A stretch of DNA of 64,000 nucleotides from Marinobacter denitrificans (lineage in GTDB: Bacteria > Pseudomonadota > Gammaproteobacteria > Pseudomonadales > Oleiphilaceae): assembly GCF_008795955.1 (NCBI RefSeq), contig NZ_VMHN01000001.1, positions 1,116,001 to 1,180,000 of the forward strand. Reading direction: 5' to 3'. Both the position numbers and the translations under genes were made by a program. Below the pieces are notes generated by a model. That model did not search any database and was not told the DNA's origin. It was given only the letters and a program-made list of their open reading frames with translations. Positions 46,941-55,824 of this stretch are shown here, piece by piece. Numbering within the stretch: the stretch's first letter is position 1; every line of letters begins with the position of its first letter.

Positions 46941-48265
46941 CCATGTTGCCAACCAACAACACCACCGACACCCTGTTCGTAATCAACGACACCCATTACA
47001 GCCGCGATGACTGCCAGCGTGCGGCGGACCGGTTTCTCTCCCTGCCTGAGCTGGCCATACCGGAAAAAACCCGTATCGCCGTGTGTTTCCAGGACACATT
47101 TCTATGGCTTGCCCTGTGCCTGGCATGGCGTGAAAAAGGGGGCAGCGTTCTTCCCATTCACCCTGGCACGCCAGAATCCGCGGCCAGGGAACTGGCCTTG
47201 CGCACCGGGTGCACCCACTTCCTGTACGGCGACCCCGGCCAGCCAGAGGCTCTCCCCAGGCCCGAAGGTGACGCCCCACCCAAGATGGCAGCGGGAGGCG
47301 AATTGATCCAGCTGAGTTCAGGCACAACGGGTACGCCAAAAACCATCAGCCGGTCCTGGCGGGAGATCGACCGGGAGCTTGCAACCTATATCCGGACTTT
47401 TTCCGCGGCGAACGGACTGACACCGGTTATCGCCTGCCCGGTCACCCACTCCTACGGCCTCATTTGCGGATTTCTTGCGGGTCTGGAGCGCGGTGCTGTG
47501 CCCCGGATCGTCACCAACCTCAACCCCCGGTTCATTCTTGACCAGCTCCGCAGCCATCCCCGATCTCTGCTCTACGCTTCTCCCACCCTGCTCAGCCTGC
47601 TGCTGAGAATGTTGCCGGAAGAGCAAACGCTCCACCGCGTAATGGTTTCCGGGGCATCACTTCCCTCGACCTTACTGGAGCAGTTAAAAGCCCGTTCCGG
47701 CGGAGTTTTCCAACAGTACGGCTGCTCCGAGACCGGCTGTATTGCAATCGCCAGTAACGTGACCGAGGCCGGCATGGTGGGAACGCCCCTTGAACACCTG
47801 GATGTTGTAGCCGGTGAGCGCGGGGAAAAGCCCGCCGAGATTTGTGTCAGGTCCGGAGAACGCATGATCCGTACCCGGGATCTTGGGTACCTGGATGACC
47901 ATGGTTGCCTGCATTTTATTGCGCGCATGGACGACACCATCAATGTCGCCGGCATCAACGTCTATCCCGCCGATGTTGAAAACGTGGTCCTGCAATATCC
48001 GGACATCCGCGAGGCAGTGGCCTGGAAGCAACCCGATGCTTACGCCGGGGAACGGGTGTTTCTCACCTTTGTGGCGGCCCAGGAGATTGACACCGAAGCC
48101 CTGCGCCGCTGGTGCCGTGAGCGGCTGTCGCCCCACCAGGTGCCTGCAGCCATGGAGCAGGTGGAAGAGATACCCCGGCCGGCAAACGGCAAGATAAGCC
48201 GCCGGCACCTGAGTGAACGTTACAGCCAGACTACCCAAAAGCACCGCAAGGAGACCCCGGCATGA
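46937..48265 (+). CDS. asbC: 3,4-dihydroxybenzoate-AMP ligase AsbC
   Basis: Adenylating enzyme that activates 3,4-dihydroxybenzoate and loads it on AsbD. ANL-superfamily protein of 442 aa: P-loop IQLSSGTTGTPKTIS, later QQYGCSETGCIAIAS, and the C-terminal hinge TRDLGYLDDHG with catalytic Lys in PANGKISRRHL. Overlaps asbB and asbD by 4 bp each. Confidence 0.92.
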   Translation: MTMLPTNNTTDTLFVINDTHYSRDDCQRAADRFLSLPELAIPEKTRIAVCFQDTFLWLALCLAWREKGGSVLPIHPGTPESAARELALRTGCTHFLYGDPGQPEALPRPEGDAPPKMAAGGELIQLSSGTTGTPKTISRSWREIDRELATYIRTFSAANGLTPVIACPVTHSYGLICGFLAGLERGAVPRIVTNLNPRFILDQLRSHPRSLLYASPTLLSLLLRMLPEEQTLHRVMVSGASLPSTLLEQLKARSGGVFQQYGCSETGCIAIASNVTEAGMVGTPLEHLDVVAGERGEKPAEICVRSGERMIRTRDLGYLDDHGCLHFIARMDDTINVAGINVYPADVENVVLQYPDIREAVAWKQPDAYAGERVFLTFVAAQEIDTEALRRWCRERLSPHQVPAAMEQVEEIPRPANGKISRRHLSERYSQTTQKHRKETPA

Positions 48266-48555
48266 GCAAATCCCCTGACACCGATGGGCGCCAGGCGCTC
48301 GCGCCGATCAGTGAAACCATCCGCATGGCGCTACACAGACATCTTCCGGCTGCGCGACTGGAGAACTTCAGCACTCATGCAAGGCTCAATGCCGACCTCG
48401 GGTTGGATTCAATCATGTTGATGGAGTTGCTGGTCTCCCTGGAACTGGAAAACGGGCTGAGGATTTCGGAAGACGCCTTCATCGGGGAAAACCTTGAGAC
48501 GGTCCGTGACCTGGCACGGTTGCTGGCCGAGGGCCACCACGAGGTACCCGCATGA
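48262..48555 (+). CDS. asbD: Aryl carrier protein AsbD
   Basis: Carrier protein of 97 aa holding dihydroxybenzoate on a phosphopantetheine arm. Ser50 in DLGLDSIMLMELLVSLE is the attachment site. Predicted four-helix fold. The phosphopantetheinyl transferase is not in this window. Overlaps its neighbours by 4 bp. Confidence 0.93.
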   Translation: MSKSPDTDGRQALAPISETIRMALHRHLPAARLENFSTHARLNADLGLDSIMLMELLVSLELENGLRISEDAFIGENLETVRDLARLLAEGHHEVPA

Positions 48556-49577
48556 TCAAGGTTCACTGCTTCGTCAGTTGCGTGTGCGAGATTATCAAAC
48601 GCACCCCGGGCGTGGATCACCGCCCCTTTTACTTCGGGGTCTGGGACGCCGACTTTTCAGTCAGTGCCGACAAGGTGCTGTCCTACCACTCGCCCCATAC
48701 TCGCCATGAGGATTTCCGTAATTGGTACCGCCAGCTTTACGGGATCCAGATCCACGAGTGGTTCGATGCCACGGCCCCCAAGGAGCACAACATCGACACT
48801 CTGAATGAGCTGCTCTACACCCGCCCCCCGGGGCGGCATATCATGGTGATGCTGGACATGTACCGCCTGCCCGAACGGGAGAACAAGTTTCAGCAGAATC
48901 CGTTCCCCCACTACGTCATGCTTGAAACCACGGATAACCCGGAGGAATGGTACATGTCCGACCCGGATTTCCGCTGGGAAGGCATTCTGCCGAGAGCGTT
49001 GATTCTGGATTCGATCCGCTCCCCTGCCGCGGCTGGCGGCTTCTACTTCGACGACGTGGATATCCGCCATAGCGCTGATGAAACGGTGGCCGCCTACTTC
49101 GCCCAGTGTATGAAACCGGATCACAACCCGTTTACCGATGCTCTTCGCGACATTTTGCGGGCGCACCTGGGCGACCGGGCCCCGTTGCCCCTGGAACACC
49201 TGTCCCTGGCATTCCGCGAAATACCTGTGATGGCCATTCGCAAGTATGCCTACGAACATGCCTTCGCCTGGTTTCTCGAGCAGCGCGGTGAACAGGTCGA
49301 CGAGACCAACCTGTTTTTCGAGAGTTGGTGCGATGACATCGAAACACTGGTGAAAACCTACACCCGCATTCAGTTCCGCGCCATGAAACTGGTTATGAGC
49401 GGTGACCGGTCGCTGATGGCCGGCATTGAGCGCCTGCTGGACGAGCAGGACGACCGGGAGTTCGGCATCAAGCAGGCGCTGACATCACTGTTCGAGGAAT
49501 GGTGGCAGCAGCGCAGATTACACCTCGCTGCAACAGGTCCGACAAGACACCAACCCCTCCCGGAGACGCCCACATGA
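48552..49577 (+). CDS. asbE: Petrobactin biosynthesis protein AsbE
   Basis: Condensing protein that transfers dihydroxybenzoyl from AsbD to the free amines of the spermidine arms. 341 aa. Segments such as CFVSCVCEIIKRTPG and LLYTRPPGRHIMVMLDMYRLPE are not shared with common families, consistent with the narrow AsbE family (DUF6005-like). The assignment rests on length and fixed position in asbABCDEF. Confidence 0.88.
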   Translation: MIKVHCFVSCVCEIIKRTPGVDHRPFYFGVWDADFSVSADKVLSYHSPHTRHEDFRNWYRQLYGIQIHEWFDATAPKEHNIDTLNELLYTRPPGRHIMVMLDMYRLPERENKFQQNPFPHYVMLETTDNPEEWYMSDPDFRWEGILPRALILDSIRSPAAAGGFYFDDVDIRHSADETVAAYFAQCMKPDHNPFTDALRDILRAHLGDRAPLPLEHLSLAFREIPVMAIRKYAYEHAFAWFLEQRGEQVDETNLFFESWCDDIETLVKTYTRIQFRAMKLVMSGDRSLMAGIERLLDEQDDREFGIKQALTSLFEEWWQQRRLHLAATGPTRHQPLPETPT

Positions 49578-50428
49578 TTCACCTGCACCTGTGCACCATC
49601 TCATTCCGCCACCACCTTGTCTCGCTACCGGAACTGGCCACTTGGGCCGGGGCGGAAGGCTTTGCCGGCATTGAACTCTGGGGCGTCCATGCCAGACATC
49701 TCGCGAGCCGGGCTGATTACAATCAACAGTGGATTCAATCCCATGGGCTGCGGATTCCCATGATCAGCGATTACCTGCCCCTGGACGGCTGCGAAACCAG
49801 CGCCCTGGCCAGGACCCGCCAGCTCTGCATGCTGGCGCAACGCTGGGGGGCGCCACGTCTGCGCACCTTCGCAGGAAAACGTGGCAGCGAAGATGTCAGC
49901 ACCGCGGAGCGAACGGAGCTCACCCGCCGGCTACGGGAGTTGTGTCAGTGTGTTGGCGAATACGGCCTTGACCTTGTGGTGGAAACCCATCCGGGAACCC
50001 TGGCCGATACGGTGGCCTCAACCCGCCAGCTTCTGGAACAGGTTGATCACCCGGCCCTGGGCCTCAACTTTGATGTGGTCCATATCTGGGAGTCCCGGGC
50101 CGAACCCCTGCAAGGACTGCTGGATCTTGAACCCTGGGTACGCCATTTTCACTTCAAGAATGTACGTTCCCGGGATTTACTGGCGGAGTTTGCCCCCGTC
50201 AATGTCTATTCTCCGGCGGGCAGCCGCCAGGCCATGGTACCGCTGTTTGAAGGAGCCTGCGATTATCGCCCCTGCCTGGAATACCTGCAGTACCGGGGTC
50301 ACGTTGATGCCTCCCTGGAATGGTTCGGCGAAGACTGCAAACAGGTACTGCGGCACGACGCCCGGCAACTGCGGGCGCTGGCCGCCGATTATCGTCAGGC
50401 GTCGGGCGAGGTCACGGTTTGCCAGTGA
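49574..50428 (+). CDS. asbF: 3-dehydroshikimate dehydratase AsbF
   Basis: Converts 3-dehydroshikimate to 3,4-dihydroxybenzoate, the catechol of petrobactin. Xylose-isomerase-like TIM barrel of 284 aa with FAGIELWGVHARHL, LVVETHPGTLADT, LNFDVVHIWES and VRHFHFKNVRS (metal ligands). The ATG at 49574 overlaps the asbE stop (ATGA); the frame upstream lies inside asbE. Its last 34 bp overlap the tail of the convergent DUF2218 gene. It ties the siderophore to the shikimate pathway fed by aroF. Confidence 0.92.
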   Translation: MIHLHLCTISFRHHLVSLPELATWAGAEGFAGIELWGVHARHLASRADYNQQWIQSHGLRIPMISDYLPLDGCETSALARTRQLCMLAQRWGAPRLRTFAGKRGSEDVSTAERTELTRRLRELCQCVGEYGLDLVVETHPGTLADTVASTRQLLEQVDHPALGLNFDVVHIWESRAEPLQGLLDLEPWVRHFHFKNVRSRDLLAEFAPVNVYSPAGSRQAMVPLFEGACDYRPCLEYLQYRGHVDASLEWFGEDCKQVLRHDARQLRALAADYRQASGEVTVCQ

Positions 50429-50694
50429 ACCGCGTCAACCTCACCCCCGGCAAAGCGGATCAGGTGCGAGGCAACCACCTCGCCCAGTTGATCCAGTTGT
50501 TGCTGGTCCGGCGCTTCGCAGTGCAGTTCCAGGCCTGTGGTAGCGGCCTGGAGACGGCACCGGCCGATATCAAATTCCAGCCGGCCCTGTGAATCGCTCC
50601 ACGTGGCCTCGATCTTGTGACTGAAATGCTTGCACAGCCGCTTCAGGTAGCGGGCTGCATCATCGGTATTCACCACGGCGTGCTTGGCTGGCAT
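50395..50694 (-). CDS. DUF2218 family protein
   Basis: A 99-aa cytoplasmic protein of DUF2218. Visible features: HAVVNTDDAARYLKRLCKHFSHKIEA split by short linkers, and ASHLIRFAGGEVDAVHW. DUF2218 members often sit in iron or siderophore transport operons and may help release iron, but the function is not established to my knowledge. The ATG overlaps the ATPase stop by one base (TGATG). Its 3' end overlaps asbF by 34 bp on the opposite strand. Confidence 0.82.
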   Translation of the reverse strand: MPAKHAVVNTDDAARYLKRLCKHFSHKIEATWSDSQGRLEFDIGRCRLQAATTGLELHCEAPDQQQLDQLGEVVASHLIRFAGGEVDAVHWQTVTSPDA

Positions 50695-51491
50695 CAAGTT
50701 ATCTCCTGTGTCGGGACCGGCATAACAGGCCGGTCGGCAAGAACAATGGGATGCCCCCGGGAACAGCGTTCGATCCGGGCATCAATATGGTAAGTGCGCG
50801 CCAGCAGCTCAGGAGTCAGCACTTCTTCGGGCTCTCCCATCACCGCCCGGCCACCGGGCGCCAGCACCAGTACCTGGTCGCAGTAGCGTAGCGCTAGGTT
50901 CAGGTCGTGGCTGGCCACCATGGCGATAGCGTCGGTACCACTGGTGGCGGCTTTCACCGCGTTCAGCACGTTCAGTTGCCAGTGCAGGTCCAGCGCACTG
51001 GTGGGTTCGTCCAGCAACATCAGCTGCGGCTGGCGTACCAGGACCTGGGCCAGCCCCACCATCTGTCTTTGCCCGCCGGACATTTCCGACAACCGCCTCA
51101 GGGCCAGCGAGCGAATGCCAAGCGTATCGAATACCCGCTCTATGGCCTGCTCCGTTTGCTCCCTGCTCCAGCCACCGCGGGCGGAACGGAAGGCACTGAG
51201 GACAGTCTCATAAGCCACCAAAGGGATGGCCTGGGGTAACGGTTGCGGAAGGTAGCCTATGCGGTGTACCCGCATCGCTGGTGCCAGTGCTGTCAGGTCC
51301 TGACCGTCCAGCTCGATACGCCCCTGCACCGGTAACAGCCCGGCCAGTGACTTCAGCAGAGTGGACTTGCCCACGGCGTTGGGCCCCACCACCGCCACCA
51401 GGGAGCCAGGCTCGATAGCTGGCAGGGTGAGGTCACGAAACACCGGTCGACGCCGGTACCCGGCGGTCAGTTGCTCCAGTTTCAGGCTCAC
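50694..51491 (-). CDS. Ferric-siderophore ABC transporter ATP-binding protein
   Basis: ATPase of 265 aa for iron-siderophore uptake across the inner membrane. Walker A GPNAVGKSTLLKSL, signature LSEMSGGQRQMVGLAQ and Walker B LMLLDEPTSALD. Within the operon receptor-binding protein-permease-ATPase-DUF2218 it overlaps the permease gene by 4 bp. Petrobactin is the expected cargo from the adjoining asb operon. Confidence 0.93.
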   Translation of the reverse strand: MSLKLEQLTAGYRRRPVFRDLTLPAIEPGSLVAVVGPNAVGKSTLLKSLAGLLPVQGRIELDGQDLTALAPAMRVHRIGYLPQPLPQAIPLVAYETVLSAFRSARGGWSREQTEQAIERVFDTLGIRSLALRRLSEMSGGQRQMVGLAQVLVRQPQLMLLDEPTSALDLHWQLNVLNAVKAATSGTDAIAMVASHDLNLALRYCDQVLVLAPGGRAVMGEPEEVLTPELLARTYHIDARIERCSRGHPIVLADRPVMPVPTQEIT

Positions 51492-52588
51492 AGCGCCGCC
51501 CCCCGACCACTGCGGCCAAGTATCAGGGCAATGAACAATGGTATGCCCACCAGGGCAGTAACAATGCCCACCGGCAACACCACGCCGGGCACTATCAGTT
51601 TGCTGGCAATAGACGACAGGGAGAGCAGCAAGGCGCCGGCCAGGGCGCTGCCTGGTAGCAGGAAGCGATGATCCTCACCCAGCATCAGCCGCGCTATATG
51701 AGGCGCGACCAGCCCAATAAAACCAATCTCCCCGACAAACGCCATGGCCGCTGCCGTCAACAGGCTGACCCGCATCAGCACCACCAGACGCATACGTTCC
51801 ACCGGCACGCCAAGGCTGCGTGCCTGCTCTTCACCACTGCGCAGAAGAGTCATCGCCCAGGCGTTGCGCAATGAAAAGGGCAGACACACCGCGAGCACCA
51901 GGGCGACGATAACCACCTTGTCCATGGAAGCACGGGCCAGGCTACCCATGGTCCAGAACACAATCTGCTGGACGGATTCGGCATCGGCAACGAACTGGAT
52001 CAGCCCAACTACAGCGTTGATCCCGAACAAAAGCGCGATGCCAAACAGCACTACCGCGTGCACCGACGCACCCAGCGTGCGGGACAACAACAGGATCAGC
52101 AGTGAAGCGGCAGCGGCGAATACGAAGGCCGACAGGGGCAACAGAATATGCGAGGCCAGGCCGAACAGAGACAGGTTGAAAACAATCACCAACGACGCAC
52201 CCAGAGTCGCAGCGGCTCCGACACCAAGGGTGTAGGGGCTGGCCAGTGGATTGTTCAGCACCGTCTGCATCTCGGCCCCGGCCAGCCCGAGACAGGCACC
52301 CACAACCACTGCCATCAGCGCATAGGGTATGCGGATATCCTGGATAATCACCCGGGTACCAGCGTCAAGCGCCGCAGGGTTCAACAGTCCCCGCACAACA
52401 TCCAGCAGGCCGAGCGAGGACGGACCTGACGCCACATCCACCACTACCGCGGTAACGGCCGCCAGCGCAAGGGTGACCAGGCACAGTACCCGCCGCATGA
52501 CAAATTTACGGTACTGGCCTGCCAACCCGCCCTGAACAGCAGGCGAGCCAGCAAACGTTCCGGCAGCCGTCCCAGGGGTGTCATTCAT
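51488..52588 (-). CDS. FecCD-family siderophore ABC permease
   Basis: Membrane permease of 366 aa with about ten helices. FecCD features: GACLGLAGAEMQTVLNNPLASPYTLG (split), RSLGVPVERMRL and GEIGFIGLVAPHIARLMLGEDHR. Only one permease gene is present, so it probably works as a homodimer, as for BtuC/FhuB-type single genes. It overlaps the binding-protein gene by 8 bp. An N-terminal soluble stretch of about 30 residues precedes the first helix. Confidence 0.92.
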   Translation of the reverse strand: MNDTPGTAAGTFAGSPAVQGGLAGQYRKFVMRRVLCLVTLALAAVTAVVVDVASGPSSLGLLDVVRGLLNPAALDAGTRVIIQDIRIPYALMAVVVGACLGLAGAEMQTVLNNPLASPYTLGVGAAATLGASLVIVFNLSLFGLASHILLPLSAFVFAAAASLLILLLSRTLGASVHAVVLFGIALLFGINAVVGLIQFVADAESVQQIVFWTMGSLARASMDKVVIVALVLAVCLPFSLRNAWAMTLLRSGEEQARSLGVPVERMRLVVLMRVSLLTAAAMAFVGEIGFIGLVAPHIARLMLGEDHRFLLPGSALAGALLLSLSSIASKLIVPGVVLPVGIVTALVGIPLFIALILGRSGRGAAL

Positions 52589-53741
52589 TTACCGCCTCCC
52601 TGAGATTGACCCAATAAGTGCCCTCCAGGCTCACCGGCTGGAAACGTTCGTAAAATGCTTCCAGAGTTTGCTCGGGGCGCAGGTGGCCAAGCCTGTCGGG
52701 ATGGAGCCAGCGGGCCAGCGCCTGCACCGCCACCACGTTCAGCGGCGTGTTGTAGAAATGGTGCCAGATGGCAAAGGCCCGCTGATCACGTATGGCGTCC
52801 AGAGCCGAGAGACCGGGGCGGGTACTCACCCGTTTCAGGGATTGACGGGCAGCGGCTTCGGTCACGCCCGCACCCAGAACCACATAGGGTTGCTCTTCGG
52901 CGGGCACCTCCAGACCGGGCGAACCAATGGCGGTGGCAATGTAACGGTCCGGCTGGGCTGTAAGCAGGTATTCCAGATTGAATACACCGCTGACGCCAGG
53001 AATACGCCCGGCCGCAATGTTACGGCCGCCCGCGGCCTCGATGAACAAGCCCATCATGCCGTGCACCATGGTTTCACAACAGCTATCGTGCAGTCCCACC
53101 CGGCTGTGCAGGAACACCGATGGCCATTCGCTACGGGGTATCTCCGCCACGGCTTCCGTTACCCGGGCCAGCTCGTTGCGGTAAAACTCGTTGAATGCCT
53201 CCGCTTCGGCTTGCCGGCCCAGGGCTTCCCCAAGCACCGCTATGCTCCTGGGTGTGTTGCGCAATGGCTCCTGACGGAAATCGATGAAGATTACTGCGAC
53301 ACCGGCGCTTTCCAGCCTCTCAATCAGTTCACGATTACGGGCACCGGGGCCATGGCCTTCCACACTGAATATTGCCAGGTCCGCCCCCATGGCCAGCACG
53401 CTCTCCAGGCTGAAGCTATCGGCGGAGGCATGGCCCACACGGGGCACATCGGCGAGGCCGGGGAAGCGCCTGAGGTACTGGGCGTAACCAGCCGGGTCGG
53501 TTTTTTCGAAATCCGGCAGCATTCCTGCCAGCCGGTCCGCCACCCGATCCCCCTCAAGAATGGCCAGTGCCGGAATGTATCGGCTCTCGCCAAGAACAAT
53601 GTGGCTGACTTCCTTGGGGATACTCACCGTACGCCCTGCCAGATCAGTCACAGTGCTGTCAGCCTGGGCGGCAGCAGCCTGAAACAGCAGAGCGCCGCCC
53701 AGAAGGGCGAGGATGAACCGTTTGCATAACATGGCCAGCAT
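52581..53741 (-). CDS. Periplasmic iron-siderophore-binding protein
   Basis: Type III binding protein (FecB/FatB class) of 386 aa. Signal peptide MLAMLCKRFILALLGGALLFQAAAAQA with no lipobox. TVTDLAGRTVSIPKEVSHIVL is the usual start of the fold, with NLEYLLTAQPDRYIATA in the second lobe. Start overlaps the TonB receptor stop by one base; a Met at codon 4 is an alternative. It should carry ferric petrobactin to the adjacent permease. Confidence 0.9.
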   Translation of the reverse strand: MLAMLCKRFILALLGGALLFQAAAAQADSTVTDLAGRTVSIPKEVSHIVLGESRYIPALAILEGDRVADRLAGMLPDFEKTDPAGYAQYLRRFPGLADVPRVGHASADSFSLESVLAMGADLAIFSVEGHGPGARNRELIERLESAGVAVIFIDFRQEPLRNTPRSIAVLGEALGRQAEAEAFNEFYRNELARVTEAVAEIPRSEWPSVFLHSRVGLHDSCCETMVHGMMGLFIEAAGGRNIAAGRIPGVSGVFNLEYLLTAQPDRYIATAIGSPGLEVPAEEQPYVVLGAGVTEAAARQSLKRVSTRPGLSALDAIRDQRAFAIWHHFYNTPLNVVAVQALARWLHPDRLGHLRPEQTLEAFYERFQPVSLEGTYWVNLREAVNE

Positions 53742-55726
53742 CAGAATCGCATGGCCAGACCAATCCGAACATCCCGCCCCGGTTCCGGCATGCCCACAAC
53801 GCCTTCATAGCCTGCAATGTGCTGGTAGTCGGCGTTGCTGGCGTGATCAAGGTATTGCTTGTCACCAACGTTCTTCACCGTGACCGTCAGGCGCAGGTCC
53901 TCATCGCCGGTGGGCAGCCAGTGCATGAACAGGTCATGCACGCCGTAACCGGGCTTGTCGATGGTGCCAACAGACGTTTCCACGCTGTCGACGCCCTGCA
54001 CGAAACGACCCTGCCAGCCAAATTCAAGGTTACGATCCCAGCGATAGGCAAGGTCTGCTACCCAGGTATCACCCACGGTGTTACCCAGCAGGTTATGTTC
54101 GTAGACAGTCAGCGGATCACCGTCCAGTTCGGCGTCATTGCTATGGAAGCTGAGTCCCGCCTGGAGGCCACCAATGTGGTAGGTGGTACCAATCAGGTAG
54201 CCATCGGATTCCAGATCACCGATGTTCTCGTAGATGGCCGGGCCGAACAGTGGGTCGGCGATGGCGTCCTTGATCTCAGAGCGGTAGACCTCGGCAGACA
54301 GGGTGAAATTGCGGTAGACATAGTCAAAGCCGATTTCGGTGTTTTTCGCTTTCTCACCTTTCAGGTCCGGATCATTACTGGCGCGATCAATCTTGAAGGT
54401 GTCGTGGGTGCTCGGACCCCGGAAGGCTTCGGCATAGCCGGCCTTCAGGGTCAGGCCGCTCACCACTTCCCAGGCGACATTGGCGTTGGGGCTGACATCA
54501 TCTTCACTGAAGTTCTCGCCGTTGTTGTCGTCCAGTTGGTAATCGTCGTATCGCACACCCGCACTCAGCAGCAGGCGGTCGGTCACCTGATAGTCATCCT
54601 GCAGATAGACACCCGTAACCTCGCCGTTTTCTTCTTCGGCCCTGCGATCGGCCGCGTCGCCGGCGTTGACCTTGTCTTCGCGATAATCCACACCGTAGGT
54701 CAGTGCATGGCTGCCCAGCGTACTGGTGTTACGCAGATCGCCGCCGATACTGCGGGTAAAACCGAAGTATCTCCCCCAGCGATCCTCCACATTCTGTTCA
54801 ATCTCGGATTCGGTGTGGTAGACCGTCAGGGCAACATCCATCCACGGATTAGCTTCCGGTGCGATACCATAGTTCAGAGTGGTAGTATCACGCCGGCCAT
54901 CCAGGTCATAAAGGGAGTTGAAACCGCTGACAATCCACTGGGGACGCTGGGGCCGCTCGCCCTCGTCAGTGCGAACTTCGTGGCTCAGTTTGAGGGTCTG
55001 ATCGCCCGGCAGTTGGCCGACCAGTTTGGCAAAACCAAGTTGCTGTCTGGCGTCGGTACCGGGGATTTCATTGTTGTCACCATCCTCGAATCGCTCGTGA
55101 TCGCTCTGACTGACAGACACCATCGTGCTCCACCGGTTGTTTAGCCGTCCGAACAGCGTGGTGCTGGCCTTGTAGCCATCGGTATTGGAGAACGACCCCA
55201 GTTTGACCAGGGCACCCACCTGTTCCCCGGGGCGCAGCAGGTCTTCCGGGTCTTTGGTGACAAACCGGATAGCACCGCCCAGTGCACCGGCACCAGAGGT
55301 GGCGCGGCCAGCACCCGCATCCACTTCTACCTGCTTCAGCAGTTCCGGCTCCACGGCCAGGCGACCGGTGTGGTGGAACAGCGCGCCGGCTTGCGTTGCG
55401 CCATCAACAGTGACGTTCAGGAGCGGGTCTTCAAATCCACGCACATAGACCTTCTGGGCTATGCCAACGGAGCCACCAACAGACACATCGGGCTGGCTGG
55501 CGAAAACATCCTCCAGATCATCTGCCTGGTAACGTTCAAGACGTTCGTCGGTTACCACACGATCACTCGTCGCTTCACGATCGGCGCTTACTTCAATCGG
55601 CTCGAGTGCCCGGGTTTCTTCCTGAGCAAGTGTCGGGGGGCTGACAGTTATCGCGACAACCGCCAATGCGAGGGCGTTACGGCGGTGGCCCGGAAGACGA
55701 ACTACGTCTGACGTCTTGATATTCAT
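53741..55726 (-). CDS. TonB-dependent siderophore receptor
   Basis: Outer-membrane ferric-siderophore receptor of 661 aa. Signal peptide ends around AQEETRA. A TonB-box-like EPIEVSADRE follows, then a plug domain (VFASQPDVSVGGSVGIAQKV, GAGRATSGAGALGGAIRF) and a 22-strand barrel ending in Phe (GLAMRF). It heads the uptake operon and is 98 bp downstream of the sensor kinase gene. A weak Fur-like site precedes it. Ferric petrobactin is the likely ligand from context. Confidence 0.92.
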   Translation of the reverse strand: MNIKTSDVVRLPGHRRNALALAVVAITVSPPTLAQEETRALEPIEVSADREATSDRVVTDERLERYQADDLEDVFASQPDVSVGGSVGIAQKVYVRGFEDPLLNVTVDGATQAGALFHHTGRLAVEPELLKQVEVDAGAGRATSGAGALGGAIRFVTKDPEDLLRPGEQVGALVKLGSFSNTDGYKASTTLFGRLNNRWSTMVSVSQSDHERFEDGDNNEIPGTDARQQLGFAKLVGQLPGDQTLKLSHEVRTDEGERPQRPQWIVSGFNSLYDLDGRRDTTTLNYGIAPEANPWMDVALTVYHTESEIEQNVEDRWGRYFGFTRSIGGDLRNTSTLGSHALTYGVDYREDKVNAGDAADRRAEEENGEVTGVYLQDDYQVTDRLLLSAGVRYDDYQLDDNNGENFSEDDVSPNANVAWEVVSGLTLKAGYAEAFRGPSTHDTFKIDRASNDPDLKGEKAKNTEIGFDYVYRNFTLSAEVYRSEIKDAIADPLFGPAIYENIGDLESDGYLIGTTYHIGGLQAGLSFHSNDAELDGDPLTVYEHNLLGNTVGDTWVADLAYRWDRNLEFGWQGRFVQGVDSVETSVGTIDKPGYGVHDLFMHWLPTGDEDLRLTVTVKNVGDKQYLDHASNADYQHIAGYEGVVGMPEPGRDVRIGLAMRF

Positions 55727-55742
55727 GTGCGCTCCGTTAACT

Positions 55743-55761
55743 GAAAATGATTCCTATTTGG
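55743..55761. promoter_or_regulatory. Weak Fur-like site upstream of the receptor gene
   Basis: GAAAATGATTCCTATTTGG matches the Fur consensus at 11 of 19 positions by my count, mostly in the left half, 17-35 bp before the receptor ATG. Iron control here could instead come mainly through the adjacent two-component system. Confidence 0.32.
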
Positions 55762-55824
55762 CGCACATTCTTATTTAGCAAATGAACAATGTGAAATACT
55801 TTTACAATTGTTACGAATCAGAGC

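Noticed and set aside
53819..55144. Long open frame opposite the TonB receptor gene
   Set aside because: No recognisable domain; it mirrors the receptor's coding frame and lacks a ribosome site, as expected for a shadow frame in GC-rich DNA.
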